A stretch of DNA of 64,000 nucleotides from Datnioides undecimradiatus (GCA_008933995.1 WARS01000032.1:4697133-4761132), one strand, 5' to 3'; numbered from the stretch's first letter, positions 23,858-37,173 are shown. The notes: generated from the letters alone by a model not told the origin. Program-made: numbers and translations.

Positions 23858-23885
23858 GAGCCTTCCCATGAGAGCCTTCCCATGA
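23858..23885. repeat. 14 bp tandem duplication
   Basis: The unit GAGCCTTCCCATGA occurs twice head to tail without mismatch. This indicates a recent slippage or duplication event, about 100 bp downstream of the double hairpin. Confidence 0.9.
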
Positions 23886-24140
23886 GATACAGACTGTTGA
23901 AAAGGGTAATACTCTATCATTACCCCTCTAGCACGTTAAGAATGTCATTCTATGAGAGAACAGATAGGTGAAGTGGTCCTTTAAGTCAGATTACCCAGGA
24001 AAGAAAAAGTTTGCGCTTGTCTCACTGGATTCTTTTTCAACTTGACATGGCTTTAGCGTGGAGATTAAGGCAAACCAAGAGACCACCTAGAAAACAGTAT
24101 GGCAGCAGTAGTTAGAAGGGTTATAGTGTAAATTGGCCAT

Positions 24141-24232
24141 AAGAAGCCAGAGGTGAGAGGAGAATAAGGGAGAGGGTGGATGAGGATGAGGAGAGGAGGG
24201 AATAATGGGGGTGAGGAGGTAGCTGGAGGGAT
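24141..24232. repeat. Purine-rich tract (+ strand)
   Basis: Nearly all bases are A or G over about 90 bp, with repeated GAGGA and GATGAGGA-like words. Such tracts can form triplex DNA and are common in vertebrate introns. No coding feature is present. Confidence 0.6.
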
Positions 24233-27178
24233 TTAGTGTGAATCACCGAAGAGGCCATTTAACTGCCCTCGATCCCAGCGTGTGTCTGGGAGGAAGGACT
24301 GATCAATAGTGTGATTTAGGAGTTCATTCACGGCCTGTGCTCTCCAGGAGATATACACACACACACATACAGTACAGATACAGACACACAAAGGTTATAT
24401 ACTGCCCCCTCTTAGGCTATCATTCACGCCTGGCCTGAATTTAGTCATATTTATCTACGTTAGCTATTGAAAAATAGCCATTTTATGTCTCTTTGTGAAA
24501 TAGTGTGGTTTAATTTTAACAGCAGGAGACACTCTCTGCTTCTAGGGAATTTATTAAATTGCTGAATGACCCCTATGATAAATATACTGTAAATGGCAGA
24601 TAAAAGTACTTGCGGTCAGAACTCTGGGCATGGCAGCCATGTTTTCTTATGTAATCCATCTTGGACACTTAACCTACATCCACGACTGCTTCAGATGAGG
24701 GGGGTATTTTTCATCTTTTACACATTTTTACAACTCCTATCTACTCTGAGTGCTTTGCGGGGGTGGTTTGCAGAACAATGCACGAGAAAGGAAAAAAAAA
24801 GTCTGTAAATCTCACGACTGGTGCTATCTTTCTCAACTAATGCCTGATGCTCAACAGTTCTCTGATCTTACTGGCACGGCCCTCTTGACCTAGATTATGT
24901 GCCAACAATCCCTCAGACCACAGAATGCCAAGTATATCTACAAACAATCCTCCTCCACTTAGCTGCTCTGTTTGGAGAGCTATTCCCACAGAAATGCAAA
25001 CATCACTATCCTCGTCCTTCTATGGGCAAGTCCGACCGGGTGGGTTGCATTCAAGTTACTAAGATGCAGTGTGCTAGACTGCAATCCAAACAATCAGATG
25101 AATTAAAGAGATCTGCACTCTGTGGGGTTCTAAAATCAGATGAGATGTTAGGCAAACATGTCCGTGGAGGGTATTCAAGACACTACTCATTATGTCTTCT
25201 CAGTTTACAGGCTGCAGAGTCTTTACATTTGTTTTGTAGAGGGGTTGCCCTTTTCCTTGTTTCTTCCCTCTCACCGCTGCCTCTATGTATCAGAGCTAGG
25301 GTGTCCAATAGTTTCATCATCTTAGACGGTTCTTCAGGCTCTCTCCGGGTGCCATTTTTATTTCATTTGATGCCTGTTCTCATAAATGTTGGATCCTGTC
25401 CCAGCACCCAGAAAGTGAGGTATTAGCTGCAGGCAAAAATAAAAGTGTGGGTTTGAATGCTAGTGAGTCCCATCGTCAATTCTGATGTCTTCATATAGTC
25501 TATTAAGTGACGGTAGGAAGCTTGTGTGTGTTTGTGTCTATGTGAAAGTATGCTCATGCAGTGTGCGGGTTCTTTTTCCTTTCCGCATAGAGCTGTGTTG
25601 GGAATCCTCCACGTATAATGTGATTTTGAAAATAATTCCAACCATGGTTCCTTGACAGAAATCCATGATGCTGAACTGATCCCTCTTTATGATGTTTGAG
25701 AGAGGCCCATTACCATATAGTCATGGCTGGCTTGGCCCTCTGAGCCCCTGCTAATAGGGAGAGTAGTAGTTAAACCTATGCCTTTGACAGAGGCACAGCA
25801 CATGACTATAGGCTGCTCCCCTCATCTGAGACACTGAGCCCCTATTAGGAGGCTGCATGGTTCAATGGTGTGCCAGCATCTTAAAGCACAAACTGCAAGT
25901 GCAGTCCAGAGAAAGAACAACTGGGTTTGTATACTGTGTTGGATTGCGAATGGGACCATATGCATTTGTGCACTTGACTCTTTTTTTGTTTCCATAGAGT
26001 TGAATGGCACAAGATCATCTGACCAATTATAGTGGAACTTTCTGTCGAATCATTTCACAGAGAGGAACCGAGGCAGAGCGGGATCTTACAGCAGGAAATT
26101 CAGATGTGAAAACCTGTGCCGCCTGCCCTCCCAGCCGATTCCAGGAATCTCACTGTGAGGGACAGGGCACACGAAAGGAGAGAGAATTAGAGCTGGAGAC
26201 TTTAAATATTTATGCTTATTTGTGCACAGGTGTCATAAAACTAATACTCACCACTTTGTAGGAGGTGCACAAGACAAAAGTTTACTTACACTTTAAAAGG
26301 AAACCCCAATTTTAAATCATCAAGTTCAGTTTTTTAAGAATGGGACTTACCCCTCAGCATACCATATGAGTTATGGCGACGGCATAGTGGAGTAACAATC
26401 ATGACTGCAGAGGCTCAGGTCTATGCCAGACATGTAAAGTTATGTTCCAGCTCATCTATATTCTACAGTAGATTAATGGCATAAAGGTAAAGAAGCTTTT
26501 CATTCTTTCATCAGTTTCTTTCACACTCTCTCTCACCTCTCTCCCTCTCAGTCTTCCCTTTCTCTCTGTCTTTTACTTTCTCTCTTTCTCAGCCAGACAC
26601 TGGGAGGCTTTGACTTTGATTAATGGTGAGCCAAGCTCTGCATTAAAAGCCAGGGGCGGCAAGTGGGGCCAGATAAAAGTGGAGCACGGGAGCAAGGGAT
26701 GGGAGGGATGGAGGGAGGAGAGAGGAGTGCAGGACACAGTCACCAATCACTGTCAGCATCATCGTCCCAGGGTGACAGTGGGGGACACAGTTGGAGGGGA
26801 CAGCGGTGCTTCATTGGGCTGAACCTCAACCCTCATACAGGCACAACACATTGTCTCTGACAGGCTCTTCACACATAGGCTACTAGGACACGCAGGCACA
26901 CATACGTGTAAACACGCTCTTTTTCTCTCCTCTGGAAATCACGGTCACTGTCTGTCCAGTGGGACTCAGCAGTGAGAAAAGTTTTTTCTCTCTTCAGGGA
27001 ATGCAGTGAGAATTTATTTTGTAAAGATAGAAGTAAGTGATCACATATTCAAAATGTACACTTGCTAGTCTGATTAGTACTAAGTAATTAAACTCATTCT
27101 TAGCAAAACATGACCAGCTCCAAGATGTAGGAGTTGCTCTGGCTTACGAAAAGGATGAGTCCATAATCTAAAATTGCT

Positions 27179-27202
27179 AAAAAAAAAAAAAAAAAAAAAA
27201 AA
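27179..27202. repeat. A24 homopolymer
   Basis: There is an uninterrupted run of 24 adenines, followed by further A-rich sequence to about 27216. The bases before it show no recognisable retrotransposed gene or SINE body, so it is called only as a homopolymer. Length is likely to be unstable or mis-assembled. Confidence 0.85.
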
Positions 27203-27582
27203 CAACTAAAAAAAACCCTGCCACATACAGTTGCACATATTTGGATAGTGAACACTTAAAATGCACAAAATTTCTCCATGATAGAAGTGAATGCTTCTTC
27301 TGTCTTTTTGCCAGAATGCATGAACTGAGTTGGGACCAGGACTTGGGGCTGGGGCTGCTGAAATATCTCCCCTCCTCAGCCCCTTTTTCCACTGCAGGAA
27401 TTTCTGTGTGGAGTGCCCCTCCCTTGGGTCTGTCAGGAACAGTGTGTGCCTGTGGCCGGTAATTGATAATGCGGCCCAGGCAGCCCTAGCCCTGGTCAGT
27501 GGAGCGTGAACCAGCCTGAGAGGCAGAGAGGCTGAAGTGCACCGAGGTGAAGCTTAGCCCTCACACTCTCTGTCTGGGGTAT

Positions 27583-27606
27583 GGGAGGGAAAGGAGGGAG
27601 GGAGGG
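27583..27606 (+). other. G-quadruplex-type motif
   Basis: Five runs of three G occur at 27583-27585, 27587-27589, 27596-27598, 27600-27602 and 27604-27606, with loops of 1, 6, 1 and 1 nt. This satisfies the usual four-run consensus with short loops. It is on the sense strand, so it could also form in the nascent RNA. Formation in cells is inference. Confidence 0.6.
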
Positions 27607-29664
27607 CAGGAGGTGAGAGCCAAGGGAGGCAGACGGAACAGACTCCATTCACACTGACAGGATAAACACAGCTCATTCATTTGTTTATATTTACATTTTT
27701 AGGTAATTATCTGACAATCAAATCAAGAAATACATGCCCCAAGACTGTGGAGTATGCTGTCTTTCATACAAAATATGATTTATACAGACCACATTGTGAG
27801 AATGGGTCAGGGGCTTTTCTTCTAACAGAACTCTTGTGACCATGGAGTAGTGGTGCAATGGTGAAGTATAAAGAGAAGGAAAAGAAGTAGAATAACCATT
27901 AAGGAGTCTGATAAAAAAGGATCATTTAGTATAGAGAGGGTGTCATTTGGTGCCTTTTTGAATAGAGGAGTTATTCAGAAGGACGGCGAGTGGAGACCAG
28001 GTGGAGCGATGACTAGGTCTCAGCAGCGAGTAGGCTAAGAGCCAAGAGGCTGATAGGCACAAAATGTGGAGCATGGGCTTGTGTGGGGCTGTATTTATGC
28101 CTGTAGACATCAGAGTGGAAATTCCTTTCCACTGTATACAAATACCATGGCTTTGAACTTAATATGAGCACACACAATCAGTTTCTAATCAAACTTACTT
28201 GTATGTTCACAAATTGGTTTGATGAGTAAGTTTGGCTGGATTCATCTTTGAACTTAAATTAGAGTTTATCTTAGCACCTTGGAGGAGGCTGTGATCATAC
28301 AGTAGATTTGGGGGCACATTCACATGCCATTAAAGCAATTCATTTGTAGATAAAAGCTGAGCAATTTGTATTTTTATTTAATATTTTGTGACATTTTGAT
28401 AAACAAATCTGTGTCTCTATCATAGATTGGTGTACTTATACTAAGGATTCCACTTAACACTTCTCAAAACTTGGTTTTACATCTTCTATAACAGTAAAAA
28501 GGCAAGACTAAATAGGCAACAATCACACGAAAATTATGAAAAACATCTGTAGGTTGTATTTATTAAGAGCTTAGCACTCAGAAACTAATCTGCTTCATCA
28601 GGACTGTGTGTGCATTAACAGTGCTGGCAACATGAGCAAACAACCAAGTGTTGTCAAATTCCAATTCAAATGTTTCCCTACCCTGATTAGTGCATGAATG
28701 AGTGTATGAGACGGTAGCCGATTCGAGGAGGATGAGCGGGTGTCAATAATAGCTAGTCTCGGTCTGGACCTATCTAGACCTGATGTGTAATAAGTACTAA
28801 ATAAATAAAGAATCATAGTAAATAAACAGCACTGATTTAGCGGTCTAGGAAAGTCATAGACCCATTGCAGCTGTTGTAAGCTGTAAGTCACATAATGTTA
28901 CTCAGCCAGTTAGCCAGGGTTTTAGACCCACTGCCTGTAAGATTTCCATATTTTCTGCTTGATCTTTAGTCAGGTAGGCATGAAAAATCCTCAGCTACAC
29001 GGGAAGTAATGTCTTTTCATCTCCAGCAGCAACAGTGTTTGGAATAAATAGTGAAAAAAACATGGTAGTAAACCTGAAAGGTGGAAGGACAAAATACCTC
29101 CAGAAGTGTTAACTTTATAAACCGGCGTCTAAATGATCCTTACAAAAATGTGTAATCATTTGAATTGTGCACATTTTACTAACCCACTCACCCGCTACTG
29201 GCCAAGGTAGCTCTGTCTGTGACATTTAAGAGCTTGTCAGCTTCTTCTACATTACACTTACCACAACAAATAGATGGGGGGGAAGTGAATATCTGCACAG
29301 GGAAAAAGTACTTTTTCCTTGCAGAGGAGCCTGTCCACAGTATCGAACTCCCTTGACGCCACTGTCAGCAGTGACAAGATAGCCACGGATTTGTTAAATG
29401 TCAACTGTGAGGAAATCTGCCACGGTATGATAACAAAAAGGCATGACACCGGTTACTGATAGTAAAAATTAGGGTCAGTTTCAGTTTAGCTCAATTTATA
29501 TTATTTCAGACCTGCTGTCTATATAGAAAAATGATTATAAAATGCTTTTAGCTGAGACACAACTCAGACCTGAGTGAGAAGTTTTTCAAAAAGGGATAAA
29601 TATAGGTATATTTAGTTGTACGCAGATCTGAAATTCAAAGATGTGAAACCACACACAGAAATGC

Positions 29665-29717
29665 TCACACACACACACACACACACCCACACACACCCAC
29701 ACACACACTCTCACACA
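29665..29717. repeat. Compound CA microsatellite
   Basis: CA repeats from about 29665 are interrupted by CCCAC units to about 29717. It is ordinary intronic simple sequence. Confidence 0.9.
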
Positions 29718-31479
29718 TAGAGTTTTATTACGGATGATGTCTTCCTTCTGTACGATAACGCAATCTCTGAACGGCATGTGAAGAGTGACGAGAGGCAGGG
29801 TTAATTCTGGGTTAATTGACAGCCCATGTGTGTGCATTCAGGTGTACTGGGGCTGCAGAATGGAACAGACTGTGCAGCTGGGCCAAAACGATCACAATAC
29901 CTATTTGATTCCAAAGGGTTTAGTTTAATGAATAATGTGGGTCATTCGTGTACAGATGGGGTTTTTGCATGTTTTATATTGACTAGAGAGAATGTCGTCT
30001 TTATGAATCTAGTTTCTATACAGAGTTTAGAGAAACTGTTTTGTTTTGCTGAGGATCCAGTGCAGTCTGCTTGTGTCTGCCGAGTGGCAATTTTATCGAA
30101 TGCGAGCATATATTTTTTCCTGCCTGCGCTGTTTAGCAATTTCATGGCTCACCATGACATCATTTGCACATCAGTGGAGTGTAGTATGGGGGTGTCGCGA
30201 TAAATCAAATTTTCAGAAAATTTTGCCGGTGTTGCTGCCTCCTGTATGTCTCCAAAACACAATCAGTTTTGTGTGATTTTTGTAGCAAATTATTGTTAGA
30301 ATTTCTCTAGTTCATGTCAGCTTTGCCATTCTTATTTTTACATTCACTCCTTAACTTACTGTACTGCATAACTCCTGAATGAGAGCAGCTGAATATGTCC
30401 TACTACTGAGCTCTTCTGAAGAGTACATTTCTATTGTACTGAGCCTCATATTGTTAAGTGAACTGCATATGGACTCACTAACTGCTACACAGTAACTATT
30501 ACTTTTTAACTCAAAGATCTTTTAAAATGCATTTACAAGTACATCTATAAACTACTATTAAGACTTTTTTTGAGAAATTACATTTTCTTATGTGGCATTA
30601 TTAACTTTTGCAAACAGAATGATGTGATATGTCATTTTGGAACAATATTACATCACATTGTTTAGCGTAGCCATTTAGCCATACGCAGAACATTGTTGCA
30701 AAGTGAAACTATGAACCAACAGGCACTTTCAAGAATCGAAAAAGCTTTGGAGCTTTGTTAATCACTGCATCCTGTGGATGCCACACTTAGTGCTCCTATA
30801 TACTGCCCAACTAGCCAAAATTACTCAGCCCAACAGTAGACTAAATCCAGCACGATTGGTTGCCGGACTCGAGCCAGACTCAGTGATGACTGACAATTCT
30901 GGCGCAAAGGTATCCCAAGTCCTGCTAACTGGAGCTGACACTCAGCTGAAGTGCACACCCTCAAATCTTTGCCAAATCAGAAGTCTTACTTGGACCAAAA
31001 CCTGCGCATATTTGGTCCTGCAGTGCCAGAATATGGCTGTGTTCAGCTCTCATCGTCCCAACTCAGCTGGCTACCTGGTTTCTGATGAGAGTGTATAAAC
31101 TTTCATCATGTGGATAATGTATCAACTATGATTAGCTGAATGATGATGAATTGGCTGTCTCAAAGCTGGCTTTATATACTTAGGTTGAATCTAAAGCAGA
31201 GAATCAATGTGGCCACAGTTCCACATGTTCATATTTGGCAAGCATAGTCTAACCTTTTGCCAGGTGACTTGGAGAATACAGAACAATGAAAAAGAGACTG
31301 CCCAGAAGAGTGTCATCACCTCACTGTACCCGCAGTATCAGAAGAGACTCATTACACTATTCCACTACCTCTACTTAATTACACCTGTTTTTTTCTGAAA
31401 GTAAATACCTTCTTAAATCAATCAAATAGGGACATTTCTGTAGTGACTCCAATTCTGTTACTCTTTCTGTGTCCTACAG

Positions 31480-31604
31480 CTCCCTCCATAGTTCCCATTA
31501 TGCACCAGATCAGCTCCACCATGAACAGCTTTACACTGTCATGGCCTCAGCCTGAACAACCAAATGGCATCATCCTGGACTATGAGCTGCGCTACTACGA
31601 AAAG
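31480..31604 (+). CDS. ephb1: ephb1 exon 6: second fibronectin III domain, N-terminal part
   Basis: This 125 nt exon (phase 1 to 0) encodes [20 protein letters not shown] through DYELRYYEK, about residues 435-476. It supplies the first strands of the second fibronectin III domain: the core Trp in [11 protein letters not shown] and the Tyr of DYELRYYEK are the classical module markers. The acceptor is CCTACAG ending at 31479 and the donor is GTAAGA at 31605. [14 protein letters not shown] is the signature of the EPHB subclass. The second half of the domain is in the next exon; together they form a 288 nt symmetric unit (phase 1 to 1), equivalent to the single exon of the first module. Confidence 0.96.
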
Positions 31605-31744
31605 GTAAGAAACGTGTGTATTTGTGTGTAAATGCAGGAATTTACAATGCTTTTTTGAGTCTATGTGCAACAGTATCAGTTCTATATGAGATACTTAGTG
31701 ATGCCTCCTACTCTGCATATGTTTGACAAACTGCGTTGAAAGCG

Positions 31745-31770
31745 CCCCCCCCCCCCCCCCCCCAAAAAAA
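31745..31770. repeat. C19-A7 homopolymer pair
   Basis: Nineteen C are followed directly by seven A, about 140 bp after the exon 6 donor. Long C runs are length-unstable and error-prone in sequencing, so the count should be taken as approximate. Confidence 0.85.
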
Positions 31771-34700
31771 ATCTAAGCCCTCACGGATATCTGTGAACAG
31801 AGTCCCCTGGGTTGATAATATGTTCTTTCACTGTGTTCACTCCATCTCTCCCACTGTTCTTTGGTTTCTGCTGCTGATGAAGTGAATAGGTTGACCTCTG
31901 CTCCAGGCCCACTCTGCACAGTGCAGCAACCTGTCCCGCTGTGAAAATGCATTGCGTCTGGGGGGGGGGTCACATCGACCCGTCTGCTCACACACAATAC
32001 GTCTGCTTTATTAAGTCGCCAGCCCTACCCCACAGCGCCTGTGCTGCTCTAGTATTGACCTGTAGGCTTTTCCCAAGGCCTGGGACATAATGATACCTAG
32101 AGATTGGAGACTCTAGGTTTTTGTTTGGGCCCTTGTTTGTCCTCCTAAAGCTGATCGATAGGTATAGCAAGGTTGGTCATGCATGTTCTTTCCCCAGTCT
32201 TTGTCATCTTAAGCTAAGACTTTTTGTGAGACCTGGTGCACCTTCACGCATGTTCTGCTTTCCAAATAAAAGAAAGAAATCAATACAGTTTTATAAATGT
32301 TTTTCTTTTTCTGTTGAGTTATTTATTTCACACAAACTCATTTTGGCTAAGGATTGTGGATCAATATTCACAACTCCACCCTAGAATAGTGTTTGTCACA
32401 TTTAACATTTTCTATCAGAGAGAACAACAATCATGTTTTTAAATGATGTTTGCAGTTGGAAACTCAGTTATCCAATAATAGCTGCATTGGTTGCTGTTTC
32501 CCCCCCATGGCATTGCACAGGTCATAAAATTGAATCCGATTGCCATGGCCCTGAGAAACCTTATCTGCCAGACAGCTTAGTGTCGTGTAAATAACTCTTC
32601 TACAGCCTCCCATTAGCTCATGAATATCAATGAAACCTAATCCTATTGATGTTTATGTAGCGTGTCCTCACACAAATAGATGAGCACGGCGTAATCACAA
32701 ATTAGTGAATTAAGGAGGACAAGATTGCTAATTGCACTGGGATGATTCAGGTGACAGAGAGGTTACGCTCTACACTGTCTACCTCTGTTTTAATGTACCT
32801 TCATATCCCCCTCAGTACTGTATGTGTGTCTACCTAGAAAATGTACCACCATGTGAGTGTGAGTAAGACACAGAAGGTGAGTCAGAGTGATTGCTTTGTG
32901 ACACACTGGGCTGTGGAGATGAGATTTCCACATTGGTGGTCCTCCTTTGACACCCTGTATTTCGGACCTGACAAGGCTTTTTATAGACTCTAAACAGACT
33001 TTTTCTTCTGCCAGCCTCTGCTGTCCAAAGTGTCACTGCAGATGTGTTTTTGTGCCTGATTAAGCACCAGCCCTAAGAATAAACAAAGCAGGTGGTGGCA
33101 AATTTGAGCAAAAGAATCAAATACAAGCATACGCCATGTATGTAATTTCCATACAAGTTAAAATTTACTATATGCATGATGAAAGGTCCACATAAATTCT
33201 GTCATTCACATTGGCTTGGGCTACTTCCATATGGGGAAGCAGGGAATTAAATTGCATTGCATGGAGGTCAGCCTTGCCAGCTCTGCGCTGATTCTCTGAA
33301 AGCTTGAAAGGACCAGAAAGTCTGGAAGTTCCACGAAACGAGTAACACGATGATGTGGCCTTTTAGTCATAAAAGGCAATTATGGATGGATGTCTCGCAC
33401 CGTGTCTATCACACACTCCCCTGCACTTTCCCAGCCTTGCCCAGCACCATGGGTAACTTATACTGTAGGCTGGATAATACCATCATAAAAAATGGGCTTT
33501 TTCGATATAAAATGGCCTTGCTATACTCGCCTTCTTTTTTATGCATCTCACCGATACCTGCATTAATCTCAGAGTAGTCACACTGTTATGGTTCTGGAGC
33601 TGATTGTCTCAGCGTGCCCAGCACAGTCAGCTAGTCCTTAGCGCAGCAGAGACCTGTCTCTCTGTACACTCTGTCTCACAGGAAGCCCCCTACACCCATT
33701 TACAATACAATTTCATCAGCAGCATGGCATTGTCACACTCTGTGTTGAGTAATACCTCAGGGTAATCATAAAAGAAAATTCCCCTAGATTTTTTTCCAAC
33801 CTGTACTTAATGTTGTAGTTTTAGCCATCAGCCCCATAGTCTATTTCTCAGAACTTTAATTGTTGTTGACTCAGGAAGACATTTTGTAGGATAAATGAGT
33901 AATTACCTGATTTTTTTTTTCCTTAGCAATATTATGGTTGCATGTTTGTTTCGAGTTAACACTTCACAGTGTAGAGTAAGAATAAAGTATGGAGAGACAG
34001 TGGGGGACTTGGGATGGAAGGCCTCCAGATGGTTTTGGAACTGTGGATGTTGTGTTTACATGCTTGTGTGTCATTAACGGCTGGACCTCCTGAACGCCCT
34101 GGGTGGGGACATAAGCAGGGATGCATTAAGGAGAACTGGACACCATGTTGCAAACTAGTTCCCTCTTTATTTCAATAAAGGCTGAAAATACTTACAGATG
34201 TTCAAATTTTAATTAAACTATTTTCTAAAATGTTTACAGTAAAATAAAACACATTTGTAATTCTCTGTATCATTGTTTTGCAGCATTTTTGTTTTTTCTT
34301 TGAGTGTGTGTTTGTGCATCACATGACCTGCCATTTCACCTGTGGACACCAGTCTAAAGTTGCCCCTTTGCCTGATGCTGTCCTCTGGCTTAGCTTTACA
34401 GCTTATTAGCAAAGTCTGAAACCCAAATAAACACTTGGGGCTGCGTTAGCTTGGCTGTGCGGTTAAAATTACAGAAAAATATGATCAAGAACATTCAGTT
34501 TGAATTAAAAGTTGGATTTAAGCCAACAAATGAATGTCTAATGTTGAAAAATGTTTGAATATAAAAAAATGTTATTACACACAATGTCACAATTAGTATG
34601 TGTATAAATATACAATGGTAACAATATATTAATGGACACATATTCATTCTCAGTCATTTCCACTTTGAAGTGAGTAATTCACAGAAATTGGTAATATTGT

Positions 34701-36059
34701 TTTTGTTGAAGCCTGTCCGAGGGGTGTGTTTTACGGCCTTAACAGACGTCACTTTAAAGATGCGTTTGTTTGATGTCCACAATATCTGTGATTATGCTTG
34801 TGTTGTGTAACATTTCTCCAAACTACAAAAATAAGATCCAGTCTCTACCCAGTGAGTGGCAGTTTAGGTTGTCACCGCATGAAGTAAAGGGATAGTAATG
34901 ACTCAAAAAGACTGCATTTTGACAGTCTCTCCTGAAAGCTGTAGTGAGTGCTGAGGGCTGTTCTCTCAACAGGCTTCACTCCCTTTCCCAACCCACCTTC
35001 TCATTACAGAGTAAGTGGTCCTGGGACCCTGTAAATTGGGAAGCAAGATGAAATGAATTAAAGGTTTGCAGAGAAAAAGTCGAATCTCATGCTCCTGGTC
35101 TCCATTTTTCTCCTACCCTTTTTTCCTCTGCTCGCCTGAAATTTTTGGGAGGGTGGAAATAACTCAGCATAGCGGAGGTCAGGCCTTCCATTAAGGCTGG
35201 AGCAGAGCAGCCACTGGCTCTGGTTACTGATGGCTCTGTGTGTGTGTTGGTGTCAGAGGCAGGGTGTGCGGATGTGTGTGAGCTCATGTTGGTGTTTGTG
35301 AGCAAGTGTCAGCGGCAGTTCAGGTGTATCCATTCTGCATGACAGCTGTACTGTCACACTGCAATGTGAGAAATTACAAGAAATCCAAGTTTACAGCATG
35401 TCACCAGGATCTGCAGCATAGCTACTGACCGTAGCACCATCTGCATTTTTGGCACTCTGAAATCCCTCTTGTACTTTACATACAATTAGCAATTCCTCAG
35501 AAGAGAAGCCAGGAGAAAGTATTTATTATTCTTTTCTTCTCTCCCTGCCAGCCCTCAGAGTCGACCACAGCACTTTTGTAGACACTCACAGATGTTGTAC
35601 AGACAAGTTTAGATTTTTAATGGAACCTGTGAAAAGCAGGACTTGTGCAGCACTCCCTCAGTCCCCCGGCAAGGGTATTCACATTTCCTCCCTCAGACTC
35701 TCTCCATCTTTGTTTGTCCCCCAACCTGCACGCTCAGGCCTTCTTGTTAGTCTCCAGGTGAATGGAATGCATACAGAGAGTCATCTCAAAAGGAGGCAAC
35801 CGCAAAGAACAAGAAAAACAAACCAAAAACGCAGAGGCAAATACATTTCCCTTCCAAGTTAGGTTGGTGAGATAATTCTTTTCACCTCTTGTGTACCATG
35901 CTCACAAGTGTTGAGCATTTGGCTTTGCTAAATCAGAACGAGTGTTTTTTTGTTTTTTGTTTTTGTTTTTGCCATATGGTGATATAATTTGTTTTTATTA
36001 TTATTATTTTTTCTTTATTTCCCAAAATGAATAAAGGGGGTTTAATGATCTCTAGTATC

Positions 36060-36190
36060 AGATTTTATCACCTTTGCATTTGCATACAAAATAATTACCA
36101 TTTTCTTTTTAGATTAGAATTCATGAGGTAATGGTAGCCTAATTATTTGCATTTGCTAATAAAACCCATCTCTGAGATTTAAATTGTTAG
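36060..36190. promoter_or_regulatory. AT-rich cluster of octamer and homeodomain-type words
   Basis: ATTTGCAT-type POU octamer words occur twice (near 36077 and within ATTATTTGCATTTGC near 36143), with TAATTA/AATTA homeodomain cores beside each. This composition is typical of conserved developmental enhancers in vertebrate introns. Conservation cannot be assessed from one sequence, so it is a candidate only. Confidence 0.3.
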
Positions 36191-36430
36191 CCCCCGCCTT
36201 TTTTACCCTAGGCAATACATTTTAATTTTACATTAATTCTTTTCTTTCATTTCCACTTTACAAACATAATATTAGAACATTCTCCCTCATCGTTTCTCCC
36301 AGTGTGTGCGTGTGCATGTGTGTGCGTGAGCATCCAAAGAGGACACATGGTAATCCACCAAGTCTGTCCTTGTGCCAGGTGGCCATGCTGTCCATTTTGG
36401 GTGGTTGGCATTTTTTGAAAAACAGACATA

Positions 36431-36433
<3 letters not shown>

Positions 36434-36472
<39 letters not shown>
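36434..36472. repeat. CA microsatellite
   Basis: About 19 uninterrupted AC units. Open frames through it on both strands encode only Thr-His or Val-Cys repeats and are not genes. Confidence 0.95.
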
Positions 36473-36473
<1 letters not shown>

Positions 36474-36484
36474 CGCAAGTACAC

Positions 36485-36940
36485 ATCAAGTCAAGTCAGT
36501 TTTATTTGTATTGTCCAGTATCACATACAATATCTTGGTGGCCTTTACAGGCACACAACAGTATTGGTTTTTGACTGGGAAACTCGTCTCTCCTCCACAC
36601 CCACAAAAACCATCAGAAATGGCAGAAAGTGTCAGAACAGAAATTCAAAGAGAGATTTCCCCTTTACAGTCAGCTGGCAGTGCCATAGCAATTGGTTGGA
36701 AATTGGCAATCACAAAAAATGAATTGAAAGTTGTAAAAAAAAATACAATATGACTTCCAGCAATTCAGCAATATGATTATAATAGATCCAGGGCAAATGT
36801 AGTACAGTACATCTAATAAATGTAGACAGTCTTATAAAACAGTTTAAATCAAATATGTCCCAAAGAAGTCCAGTATTAGTTCTCAAGTCCAAGTAGTAAG
36901 GCAGTTTGTGTAGATTATTGCACATAGCTCATCAGTTTTT
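36485..36940. mobile_element. Probable degenerate interspersed repeat
   Basis: It begins with TCAAGTCAAGTCAGTTTTAT, followed by a GTATTGTCCAGTATCACA segment and GGCCTTTACAGGCACA. This resembles the start of an abundant fish repeat in which a TTTTATTTATA phrase precedes AATCACA and a CTTTACA phrase. The remainder to about 36940 is A-rich and poorly recognisable. The CA microsatellite abuts its left end. The family is not named and the right end is a guess. Confidence 0.45.
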
Positions 36941-37173
36941 TTCTAGGATGGAGAGAGAAGATTTATTAAAGCACCACTCTGGAGTAATTGTAAAACGTAT
37001 GAGTGTGTTTCATCATTGTTTAGGACAGGGGGAGCATCTTGAAAGAGTAACCAATAAATAATGTATATTTGGAAGAGCATTCTTGCTAAGTTTGCCTCAG
37101 TGATTTTACTGAATGCTGCAGAGACCAAACTCCCTGCAGCGCTTCCTGTCTGTCACCCCTGGCAATGCTTTTG

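Larger units (their letters stand above)
19612..31479 (+). other. ephb1: Intron 5
   Basis: This 11.9 kb intron is the longest complete one in the window. It holds an ATG/GAT-rich patch just after the donor (19637-19662), a T run near 20241-20256, an imperfect direct duplication (20756-20983), a CRE/CCAAT-like cluster (22480-22537), a double hairpin (23701-23762), a 14 bp tandem duplication (23858-23885), a purine-rich tract (24141-24232), an A24 run (27179-27202), a G-quadruplex-type motif (27583-27606) and a CA microsatellite (29665-29717). I found no second gene. Confidence 0.9.

Noticed and set aside
30778-31098. 106-codon open frame in intron 5
   Set aside because: It has no recognisable domain, no splice or promoter context and ordinary intron composition. 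A frame of this length is expected by chance in 64 kb.
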